Positions 11,901 to 23,900 of a DNA stretch of 64,000 nucleotides are shown piece after piece; position 1 is the stretch's first letter; every line of letters starts with the position of its first letter. Where the stretch lies: NCBI GenBank assembly GCA_035771175.1, contig CM069593.1, forward strand, positions 40,609,741-40,673,740. The letters run 5' to 3'. The notes under the pieces were generated by a model. The model was not told where the DNA came from, searched no databases, and was given only the letters and a program-made list of their open reading frames with translations. This DNA comes from Paratinospora sagittata (Eukaryota > Streptophyta > Magnoliopsida > Ranunculales > Menispermaceae). Made by a program: the position numbers and the translations under genes.

Positions 11901-14900
11901 CCTTATTAACAGTAGGTGCTTCTTCAGCTTCTCCAAGCTTGTGATTGGGATCAATAGGTGTATTTACTGGTTTGCATACTAACTTCCTTATTTCCTTAAG
12001 AAGATTCGCAATGTACTTTTGTTGAGAAATAAAAATTCCCTGTTTGGAGTGTGCCACTTCAATCTCTAGAAAGTATTTCAACATTCCTAGTTCCTTGATC
12101 TCAAATTCTTTAGTCAGACACTGTTTCAGGCTTTGTTTCTCATGCTCATCATTTTCAGTCATAATGATGTCATCTATATACACCAAGAGCGCAGTAACTC
12201 CCCCTGAAGCTGAGTGCTTAATGAATAAGGTATGATCACATTGGCTCTGCTTATATCCCATCTCTTTCAATACTTTGGCGAAGCGGCCAAACCATGCTCT
12301 TGGAGATTGTTTAAGTCCATACAAGGTCTTTTTCAGTTTGCACACTTTACCAGTGGTTAGGCTGCTCTCAAATCCAGGAGGAACTTCCATATAGATCTCT
12401 TCTTGTAGGTCTCCATGAAGAAAGGCATTCTTCACATCAAATTGTTGTAAATCCTAGTCGTAGTTGGTGGCTAAAGATAGCAATACTCGGACTGTGTTCA
12501 TCTTGGCAACCGGTGTAAATGTCTCCAAATAGTCCACACCATATGTCTGAGTGTACCCTTTCGCTACTAATCTAGCCTTGTATCCCTCCAGTGACCCATC
12601 TACTCTGTACTTAACAGTATAACCCCATTTGAATCCCACGAGTTTCTTTCCGCTAGGCAAATCAACTAATTCACATCTCCTATACCATATTAGAAACCAC
12701 TCAACCCAAAAGCTATAGCTGTCAAATAATGGCCCAACAATGCATATCAAGCCTATGTTACCCAGACTCTTTACTTTAGCTCGACGTACCCATGTCCGAC
12801 ACTTTATGATACGACATGGGTATGGGATATGTGTCCGACTCTTAAGATTTTAAAATACTACTATTTAGATTCTCAAATGGAAAAAAGAGAAAGCATGAAA
12901 GAAGATAATGACTAATAGGTGAAATTCACTTAAGTGAGAGAACAAAACGGACAATAAATGAGTGAAAAGAAGAAAAAAAGGAAAAAACAACATATAATAT
13001 ACTCAAGTCCCCGTATCCCAGAATTTGAAAATAAACAAGTCGGACCTCTAGATATGTACCCGTATCCGACACCCATACCCAAGTCCAGGTAACATAGTAT
13101 CAAGCTATCATCAATACTCCCTCTTACGTGCAGCCCCATCCTGCACGTAGAGAGCCAAAAGAGAGATAGAAGAGAAATACCAATTATGCAAATGGGAAAT
13201 GTCCAAATGCCAATAGCGAGACTTGAACCCAAGACCTTTTGCAAAACCAAGGCTCTAATACCATGTTGTAAAAATAAATAAAAGAACACAGAAATATAAT
13301 GTGGTTCGGCTCTATGGCCTACACCCATGGGAGAAGAGGAGGGAATATCTTATTTGTTGTGCTTCAATGAAAGACCACCGTATAAATATTTATAGGGTTG
13401 TACACGCGCATAGTAACTTTTACATATTTAGTATTTGTCAGTGTTATCAAGACACGCCCAGGTGTGCACCTGAGGCGCGCCTTGATGCAGGGCGTTGTAA
13501 TGGCGCTTGGGAAACACCCAGGCACTGGAGGTTATAATAGGGGTGCCTTGGATCAGGCGCAAGCGTGCGCCTCAGTAAATAAATTAAAAATAAAAAAATT
13601 GGTGTCGGCATCTGATCGAGACACGTCGACAACCCAAAAATGAAAAAAAGAAGAAAGAGAGTCGTTGCCTCCATTTCCACAGTTGAAGAGCCCTAATTTT
13701 TCTTCTTCTTCTTCTTCTTCTTCTTCATGCGTTCTCTGTTCTTCTCTTCTTCTTCTTCTTCTTCTTCTTCTTCGTCGCAATCGCAACCTAGCTATTTCTT
13801 TTCTTTTTTTTCTCCTTTTTTTGAAACCTAGCAGCTGCAACTTCTCTTTCTAAAACGCAGCTGCTGTTTTTTTTTCTTTTTTTTTTCTTTTTACTTTCCT
13901 TCACTTTCTACTTCCAGATGACCAAACCGACCTATATTTTTTTAATTTTTTTTTATTCCTTCTTTTCTCTGACTTATAGTCTATTTATAATCTTCTTCTT
14001 TTTTTCTTTTTTTTTTTAAGAATGTACAATGAGTTAAACTTTTAAGTTAAATAAAATAAATTAGTTAATGATATTAATAATTTAATAGACATTTGTATTA
14101 TTTTCTTATAATAAATGATGATGTATATTTTGGCTCGAAATTGTAGCAAATAGTAATATTAATAATAATCCAATACAATATAGTACAAACTATGAGAATA
14201 CTAATAAGAAAAATTTTGGTTTGGAAAAAAATGAGATTGGTTTGGATATTAATATTTATAAATAACATAGCAATATAGCGTAATCAATTAATTATCTCAT
14301 ATTTTCAATGTCTCATTTATTTCAATTATTTTTTGCTCCAAATACTAGTAACTAGTAAATACTAAAAACTAAATACTAAATAGTTATAATAATAATACTA
14401 TATTTACAAATTACAATACTAAAAGTCTAATTATCTCATACTGTCGGTACTACTACTAAATTACTAATAAATATTAAATAATAATTATAATTATAATATT
14501 TTGATATTAAAAAAAAGATTGATTTTGATATTTACTAAGGCAGGCGGAGTATGCATTTCAATAATATTTTTTTGTTCGTGTTCTTGTCTCTTCATTTACT
14601 CCCCTACTCCTTTGATGGATGCTTACTTTTCAATTTGGCTCAAGTAGCAACTAGCAACTTTTTATTTGCTCACTTGCTTTGCTCAAATCCTCTTATTCTT
14701 CCAAGTTCTCCAAGCCTAGCAAAGAATCATAGAAAACATTCATTGGTAAATAAAAGTTTATAGAATGTTTGTGCAATGTACATTTGTCAGTCATCTATGT
14801 TCTTATAGGTTAATAATCGATTGACAAGTGTTCCGTTAAAATGGCGGAATCTAGCAATCAACCAAATAGAGCAAGAAAGGATCTGGCATGGAGATATGCT

Positions 14901-17900
14901 CTTGTAAATGACAACAACAATACAAATGAAGTGACATGTATATTTTTCCTAAAGACTTCAAAAGGAGGTATCTACAGACATAAACATCACTAAATTGGAT
15001 CTCACAAAATGTTCATGCTTGTTTAAAAGTACCTCCTGAAGTGAAAGCCGAATTGGTGGCATATATGCAACAAAGAAGGTGATGGTGATGATGCACAAGA
15101 AGAAGAAGAAGAAGAATTCCTGATCTAGAGTGAATGAACTCCTTGAAAGTTTAGTTGTAGTTAAGATTTTGGACATCGAAAGTTTGGTTTGTAACTTCTA
15201 AATTTTTGTTAGAACTAGACAATATAATGTGACTCATGGAACAAATATGTGTTTAGTGTTTACTTAATTAATATTTGACCTTTGTTTGCCTTTTTTTTTT
15301 CTTAAAATTATTCAATAGTTTGACATACATGCAAATTATGACATATATATAATTTGTTGTGTTTTAGTGCGCCTTGGTTGACTCAGGAGTGCGCCTTGCA
15401 CCTCAGGCTTTATAGGCTGCCCTCGCCTTGAGTGCGCCTTGAGTGCGCCTTTCGCTTTTAATTACACTAGTATCTGTTAAATATGGCAACTCCTAAATGC
15501 TAACACAATCCCATAGATTTCTCTCTTCTCCGCAACAGCTTCAATAAGCTAGAATGCAAGAAATTGCACTTGTTTTTCTAGTATGTTCTTGTGGTCAAAA
15601 AACATCTTTCTAATTCTACTAAAAATAACCGATCAAATAAATCTTCAACATGTAAAACGCCATTGAATCGTAGAAGATCCACATTGAGAATATGTCAATA
15701 AGGAAACCACAAGAGGAGGTATTTTGGACGGGTTTAAGGGTTAAATAAGTATCAACTTCATCAAAAAAAAAACTAATTGCTAAATATTGTTTCTTGAAGG
15801 ATCTTGGGTGTGAGAAAAATTTCTAGGAGTGAAAACTATAGGTGGGAGTAGTATGGGAGGGTGGAGGGATAATTGGCTATGTATTTTGTGACTTCGCATA
15901 ATTTTCAACAGATGAAACATGTAGGTTGGGAGTTGAAAGAGAGTCATTTATTGTTGTAGAGTTACGAGGAAGATTTGAATTTTGGAATGGTGTAGAAGGC
16001 ATCTAAGGGTCTCAAGATGGATGAAGAGGGTGTTGGGATGGAGGTTTGAGCATGGTTGAAACGTGCTTTTTCGCCTTCCAATGGTTCAGCTAAATTTTCT
16101 CATTCCTTTTTCTTCCTAAAGTGTTTGTCTAACATCTCTTGCAACTTCATAAGTAAATGATCTTCATGTTGCTTGAACTTTTTATTTAGCTTTTTATCTA
16201 ACTGCTCATGTGTCACATAAGTTGAATGATTTTCAACCATGATGAAGAAAGTAGCAGGCTCTCAATCGAGGCTCTAATACCATTTAACATAGCTGAAGCG
16301 TGTTTGAATTAATGAAAACAAAAGAAAATTGAAAAAAAAAAAAATAGAACAGAATTTTAATCTCAAAGAGAAAGATAATTGATATATATTGATTCCTAAA
16401 ACTCGTAATTGGAGCTTTTTATATAGATAACCTATGTTACCTGGACTCTTTACTTTAGCCTAACGTACCCGTGTCCGACACTTCATGATACGACATGGGT
16501 ATGGGATATGTGTCCGACACTTTAGATTTAGGAATATTACTATTATGAAAGAATGAGAACAAAAATAACAATAAACAAGTGAAAAGAAGAAAAAAAAAAA
16601 AAAAGAACCACATATAATATAGGCTTCATAGTGAACATAACATTGTCAAAGTACCCAAATCCAAATTTCGAGACATTTTTTAGCCGAGTCCCCGTATCCC
16701 AAAATTTTAAAATGAACAAGTCGGACCTCTAAATATGTACCCGTATCAGACACCCATACCCGAGTCCAGGTAACATAGTAGATAACTCTCTATAGAAACA
16801 ACTTAAAAACTTCCTAAAACACTTAAACATATTTTTTCTAAGTTATCTATAACAAAATAAAAACTTTCTAATACTATTACAACTTTATTTAGACACTTTC
16901 TAATCACATTAAATAATAAATACGAATTTAGAAACTATCTAAACTACCACTAAAATACAATCTACCAAAATAGAAACTCCCCTTAGACAAGGAACCTTAA
17001 CTAGAAAATTAAATTTGTGGAACTTTACTAAAGATTATTCCATTTCCTACATCAAAACCGCAACATACAAATATGACAACGCTCCTCGGTCTTACCATCT
17101 TTGCACACGCAGAAGTTGTGTCAAACAAAAACATTGTCTAATCTAATCTAGGCGTGATCTTTACTAGTCCTACTTCCACTGAAATTCAACTTAATGTATT
17201 TAGTTTTAATCTTAGAATTCTTGAACGGTTGAACCATCTAGATTTTAAAGTCTCTCCAAATATCTAATTAGCATTCACTCCAACTTTAGTGAAAAATCTG
17301 TAATTTAAATAATGTATCCATGTCCCTAGACTCCCTACAAATTTAGTTTATTCATAATACAAAAACTTAAAATATAAATTAGTGTCAATTCAACCAAAAA
17401 TTCAAGCAAAAAACAAACATTAGCTCTAAAAGTTGTAGCTTCAAGCATTGATCTCTTACAACTATGAATAAATCAAAGACATCAACCAAAACAAAAAAGT
17501 CAAAACCACATTAATTGAAGATGAAAATAGAAAGAATAAATCATAGAATATCAAACAGCATAGCTCCTACAAACCACACACCTCCAAAATAAATATATAA
17601 ATAAAAGTTCCTAAAGTTCTTTTAGGAAATGCTCTCCTAACAGAAGGAAAGGATCTTCTTGGTTCAAAGAAGGCAATTGGATACATAAGTGTTTCAAGTC
17701 CATGTCTCCATTTACCACTGTTATTAAACTAGCATTTGCTGCTACTGTGTATCGCTTATGTTGGGAGAGGAATTCCAGGAGATTGCAAGGTATGAGCAGG
17801 AATGTTGCAGCTGTCATGAAAAATATCGAATTTGATGTCAAGCATAAAATGGAAAAGGGGTTGTCAGTGGAGTTGCTGTCTAGTTGGGGCAGATTTATGG

Positions 17901-20900
17901 CTAGGGAGTGAGCTAAATATAATTTGGAGGGAACCTGCAGTGACGGTAGTGAAATGGAGTCCTCCTAAGAGTTGGGTAGCTCTTAACACTGATGAAAATT
18001 TCTCTGTGGACGGAAGGATATGGTGGGATTATTAGGAATGATAGAGGGGTGCCTTTAATGGCTTATCCAGGAGCCTTTTCTCGAATCTCAATGCCTGCTA
18101 CTGAAGCTAAAGCCCTTTTAGCTGGTATTCTTATTCTTAGGAGGCTGGGGGTGGACAATATCCTAATTCAGAGTGATTCTTTGCTGCTTGTTAATTGTAT
18201 TAGCAGGGTATGGCAGGTTCCATGGAGAATTCTTCCTTTTGTCTATGAGATTCAAGAAGAGCTCAAGCAGTTTAACCATTGGAGATGCCATCATTGCTTT
18301 AGAGAAGCAAATAGAGTAGCGGATTGGTTAGCTGTCACACCCCGCCCGGACGCGCCTAAACCGGCGGTACACTCTCGGACGGGGCGTGCATTTAGAACAA
18401 TCATAATGGTAATAACAGAGTGCGCAGCGGAAATACGGTACACAGTACAAATCTGATTTCATATAATTCAGAATGCTTTTGTACATAAAATGGTCAAGGG
18501 AACATACTCCCAAAATCCCCAATGATTCATACAAAGGGTACAAAATGTGGGCCCCATAACCTGCACCCAGTCCACCCTAATTTCCTGTGAAAGATTTGAT
18601 AATATTGGAGTGAGCTTAACGCGCTCAGTGGGTAAATAGTGCATGAGTATAACAATTAATAAAGCCTACTTCAATATCAAATATCTTAAATTACACATGT
18701 GAGCATCATAATCAATCAATATGAATGTATGCATGACACCGTCACGTATTAATGGTTTGATGAGCGTACATCGCCTGAATTCATGTACAGGAACGATGCT
18801 CTGAATTCACGTACTGATGTCCCTCCCCGGGTGTAGCCGGGTTCTCATGTACGTCCTTCTCCAGAGAAATATAATGAATAGTGAGCAATGCTTCTAACTA
18901 TTCTATGAGTCATAAACCATATACGTCCCTAGGTGGTGATATGTATGATGCCAATGCATGAACTGGTCTAGTCTACTGGTCTGGTCTTTCTTGACATTTA
19001 GACTGACTTTGGCAACGTCTAGTGAACCTTATCAGGGTCGGTATCACGACGTGCAAAGTTATAACATTCAGGTCATAACATTATTGACATAATGCAGTGT
19101 AAATGAATAGTAGACATAATAATAATTGAATGTAAACTTTAATAAAAGTTATAAAACACGCAAACCTATGTTTCGTTCCCCACCTTCAGATCTGGTGCTT
19201 TTCTCCGGACAGAACTTCGTTGCACCGCTTTCAGATCTGGCGCTCTCCTCCGGACAGAAATTTGTTGCACCGCACCGGGAGTCTCAAAGACTAAAAACTT
19301 AGAATGCGTAGAAAGGAGAAGAAAAATCACAAGAGAAGGTGATTTGGTGTGAGAAATGAGAAATGAGGAGGTTTCTTATATAGAGATTTTGTGCGCCTGA
19401 ACGTTCTGGCAGGCGCCTGAACGTTCTGGCAGGCGTCTGAACGTTCTGGCAGGCGCCTGAACGTTCGGGCGTTGCCCAAATAGTAAAAATTTCAAATAGT
19501 AATTTTTTTTTTTTTTATTTTTTTTTTTTTTTGAAATACAGGGTATTACATTAGCTTCTATAATCCTAGTGAGTGGTGAGTTTTTGTTTAGTCCGTCTGA
19601 GCTTCTCGTTTATCTTGTACATTTAGTTGATGAGGATGCTCATGGGGTCTCATTGTGTAGATACTGATGTAAATTTGTTTTTGTTGGTGGCCCATTATTA
19701 GTGATCAATAAAATTCTTTTTTCTATCAAAAAAAAAAAACTTCATCATAATTTGTAATAAAATTAAAACTAAGCATCCATTAGAAATATTAGCCTTCTTC
19801 CTCTAAAATAACAAAAAAAAAGTACAGCATACTTGCCTGCAGTTTAGTTTCTTGCAAGCATAAAACATCGAAGTTCTCCTTTGTTGCAAAAGCAAAGACA
19901 CCTTCCATTTTCAGTAAAGCTCTTAGACCATTAACATTCCAAGATATTAATTTCAGAAACTTTGTACCATCAGCAACTGGTGGAGATCTCATTGTTCTAG
20001 GATTATATGGTATCCACCCTTGTTGTGGCTTCTTGTGCGCAAGCACTGACCAAGGTTCATTAATGTGTCCAAGCAATCCAACTCCATCATTGGGTATATC
20101 ATCTTCTTTTCCAATGGAGGAAGATCCTCTTTTCTTGGCTGCAGATGGTCTCGTATCTAGCATCAACAACCATAGCATGACAACATTATTCTAGTCATTT
20201 CAAGCTCATAAAACTGAGCTGAGCAAAGACAAAATCTGCAACAAAAGAATTGTAAAAGCATATATTTTAAACCAAAACTGCCATAAGCAAATAATAATAC
20301 ATTAATTTTGCATGCATCCAAAAAATAAAATTTACTTTAAATTTATTTTGTTTCTACTTTAACACATGTTAAATAATTGCAAAAGAGGATTTAGTGTATA
20401 ATGACACATAAAACGTAGCCACACAATTCATCAACGTCCTGATCGCGGCATGGCTTGGGTTTGGCTTAGTTACAACAAAGCTTCGAAAAATCTAAAAAAA
20501 TTCCCCAAAATTCGACAAATTTTTTAGGTTCTTTTAACCACCAAAGTGCAAAATGGATATAGTATAAAAGAAATGCAAAAATTCACTGAAATAATTCAAT
20601 AAAATTTAATAATCTTCGATAAAAGTTTAATTTTTCAATCAGAAAATGCAAAACTTCAACACAAAATTCAATGAAATTCGACGGAGAAGTAAATGTGTAT
20701 TATTTCATCAATAAAAAACAAAAGAATTACCAATAGTTATGTAATATTTTTGACTTCATCAACCAACAGAGCAATATAAATAAAAATAATGATTTTACAA
20801 ATCATGTAATTTTACGGAATATGCCTTGTAAAAAAAAAGAAGAAAAAAAGTAAGAAAAACAAAAATAAAGAAAGAACGGAAGGTACAATGAAACAAAAAT

Positions 20901-23900
20901 TTCAAAGCACATTGAAAGAGTTCTTAACGTCATTTTCTTTTATTTAAATCTCATATAACAATCACTATTGGTTTGGTCAATGAAGTTTTTAGGAAAGAAA
21001 TCATGTCTTTATTGTATTGTTGGAAAGTTGACAGAATCCTAGAGAATCAATGAGGATTTTTAGTAATCGGTCATGTATTTATTCGTGATTGTAATCTTGT
21101 AATTATTTCCTTGTTTATGTAATTAGTTATTTAGTAGTAATTGCTAGAAAGTAGGGATTTGTTGTATATTAGTTAACTAGGTTTTTCTTGTCCTAGAAGT
21201 TAGCTATTAGTTTTCTATTTAAATAAGGCTATATAAATTGCAAAATATACTGAAATAAAAAACTTCATGGTATCAAAGCCAGGTTCCAACACTAAGAACT
21301 AGGGTTTTTTTTTTTTTTTTCTTTCTTTATACGTTTAGGAACCTTTAACTTATTTCTCAGTTTCTTCCTTTACACACACAATGTCTGAAATTTCCTTGAA
21401 ATTTCTCGGTTTCAAGGAGCAGTTGGATCAGCTTATGAAACTCATCAAATCTGGTCCAGGAGCCAGCAACCCTACACCCCATGGATCTCTTGCTCAATCA
21501 GGTATATTTCCTACTGGTTTACCCAGCAAAATTGGGCTTTTGACATGATTACCCTTCAAAAAAAAAAATTTCACAAATGCCATCCAAACACAAATATTGA
21601 CCCCTTTGCCCTACTTTACTGTTCATAGCACAGTCAGCGCGCCAAATAAGCGTCACGTGGGCGCGGAGTTTGTACAAGAAAAAAGACGCCTTCCTTTCAT
21701 AATTTTTTTTTTTTAAAGTGAAGGGAAGGCGTCTTTTGAAAAGACGCCTTCCTTTCAAAAAAAATTTTTGTTTTTTAAGAAGAAAAATGTTGCAATGGCT
21801 GCTTGGCTGCTTTGAAACAAAGTAAGCTTATTTTTTTCTTCATTTTTCCCAAATGGTATCTATCTGTTGATTTCTTGATTTTAAACTTGGGTTTATTGTG
21901 TTTTAGTGGCAAATTTTGGTTCAATCTCTAAGACAAACAAAGAAGGTGAGAGCAGTGAAGAACAGGAGCAAGTCGTTGTAGCAAGAGTGCTTTCAAATTT
22001 AAGGCCCAAAGATGAAACCAAACCAGGAAGGCAGAGGGATCTGAACCAAGCAAGAAGAAGAATAACTTTGGGTTATAGGGAGAAGAAATTTGTTTCATTG
22101 CCACAAAGCTCATTGCAATTTCAGCAAACAAGGTCTATTAATTCAGATCATTCCTCAGCCTACCCAACTCATCAGAACCAGCAACAGAGTTGCTTCTTGA
22201 GCTCTCTTCGTCATGTTCTTCCGCCCCAAGCAGCTTCAAAGATTTTACCAGCTTCTTCATCGAAGGATCAAATCAACCACAACAAGACTATCTCAGTACA
22301 AGTAAGAAGCAGAAGCGGATCCCAAGTTCAAGAACAAGAGGTTCCAGCTCCATTGGAAGAGCATCAGAAAGATGAAGCAGAATGGCTTAAAATAAAAATA
22401 AAAAATTTGAAGGGACCTTCCCTTCACTTAAAAAAAAAATTATGAAGGGAAGGCGTCTTTTGAAGGCGTCTTTTGAAAAGATGCCTTCCCTTCACTTTAA
22501 AAAAAAAATTATGAAAGGAGACGCCTTCCTTTTATAAAATGCCACCTCTGCGCCCACGTGGCGCTTGTTTGGCACGCTGACTATACTATGAACAGTAAAG
22601 TAGGGCAAAGGGGTCAATATTTGTGTTTGGATGGCATTTGTGAAATTTTTTTTTTTAAAGGGTAATCATGTCAAAAGCCCCAACAAATTGTCCCAGCACC
22701 ATGGATTATTGATTATGGTGCATTTGATCATATGACATCTAACTCTTCCTTGTTTAAAACCTATTCTTCGAGTCCTGGTAATGAGAAAGTAAGAATAGCA
22801 GATGGAAGTTTGTCCCCAATTGCTGGAAAAGGTTCCATTCAAATTTCACCTAATATTGTTTTGAAATCTGTTTTTTTCTTGTAACCTCTTATCTGTCGGT
22901 AAGTTATCCCAAGACTCTAACTGTTCTGTGATTTTGCCCCTACAATTTGTGAGTTTCAGGACAGGACTTTGGGAACAATGATTGGCAGTGCCAAAATGAA
23001 GGATGGACTTTACTACTTGGAGGGCACTTCTTCAATCAATACACCTATTTCGGGATTACATTGTAATGTTAGTTCTCTCCCTGTCAACGAACATATTATG
23101 ATTTGGCATTATTGATTAGGACACCCTCGTTTTGCTTATTTGAAACATTTGTTTCCAAATTTATTCAATAAAGTTTCTTTTTAGAATTTTCAATGTGATG
23201 TGTGCTGTTTTTCAAATAGTCATCGCAGTCCATATCATTCAAAATCTTATCGGTCCTCAAAACCTTTCTATTTGATTCATAGTGATGTTTGGGGACCCTG
23301 TAAAGTGCCTACTTTAACTGATAAAAGATGGTTTGTGACATTAATTGATGATCACACTAGATTATGTTGGATTTACTTGATGAATAAGAAATCTGATGTT
23401 GAAAAACTGTTTAAGGATTTCTATTCCTTGTTTGAAAATCAATTTCAAACCAAAATCAGTATTTTACGTACTGACAATGGTAAGGAATATTTTAACCAAT
23501 ATCTTGGAATTTTTTTTGTCTGAAAAAAGAGTCCAACATCAATCTACATGTCCGCATACACCACAACAAAACGGTGTTGTTGAACGAAAAAATCGCCATC
23601 TTTTAGAAGTTAGTAGAGTCCTAATGCTTTCTATGAATGTGCCTAAGTATTTATGGGGTGAGGCAGTTTTAACGACAGCACACTTGATAAATAGAGTTAC
23701 ATCTCGTGGTCTAAATCATCAAACACCTTTGAATTGTTTGAAAAATTGGTTTCCTAAGAACCGGCTAACTTCAAACTTGCCCCTTAAAGTGTTTGGTTAT
23801 ACTGTTTTTGTCAACATTCCTAATATATCTCGGTCAAAGTTAGATGCTAGGGCTGAGAAATGTATTTTTATTGGCTATGCGCTTAACACAAGGGGATATA

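Larger units (their letters stand above)
10979..15537 (-). mobile_element. Ty1/copia retrotransposon B, internally deleted, TSD GCTTC
   Basis: Perfect 5-bp duplications gcttc at 10,974-10,978 and 15,538-15,542. Left LTR 10,979-11,216 (238 bp) ends on a purine tract (TTGAGGGAGAG, minus strand). Right LTR begins at 13,264 beside a primer-site complement at 13,251-13,263 and is split by a hAT-like element before ending at 15,537. Only RT and RNase H remain; gag and integrase are deleted. Without the two DNA transposons inside, the element is about 2.2 kb. Confidence 0.93.
9945..17054 (-). mobile_element. LTR retrotransposon C, host of a nested stack, TSD AAACC
   Basis: Perfect 5-bp duplications aaacc at 9,940-9,944 and 17,055-17,059 bound the element. 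Left LTR 9,945-10,840 and right LTR 16,285-17,054 share the sequence around GATAATTGATATATATTG and the end CCTACATCA. A complement of TGGTATTAGAGCC (tRNA-Met primer site) lies at 16,270-16,282, just inside the right LTR, and a purine tract (AAGAAAGAGAGAT, minus strand) lies inside the left LTR, giving minus orientation. Only a gag fragment remains. It is interrupted by copia B, a LINE and a hAT-MITE. A gypsy origin is likely but not proved. Confidence 0.85.
17640..19738 (+). mobile_element. L1-type LINE 3' part with RNase H, split by a solo LTR
   Basis: ORF2 tail is followed by an RNase H domain, 3' UTR and a poly(A) tail (about 19,727-19,738). The solo LTR at 18,333-19,550 with duplication ttagc interrupts the RNase H frame exactly, and the frame continues on its other side. 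The 5' boundary is approximate. This LINE has an RNase H domain not seen in the LINE at 5,134, so it is a different L1 lineage. Confidence 0.8.

Noticed and set aside
13553..13853. Open frames on both strands rich in R/E or S
   Set aside because: They are TTC/GAA microsatellite translations inside the hAT-like element.
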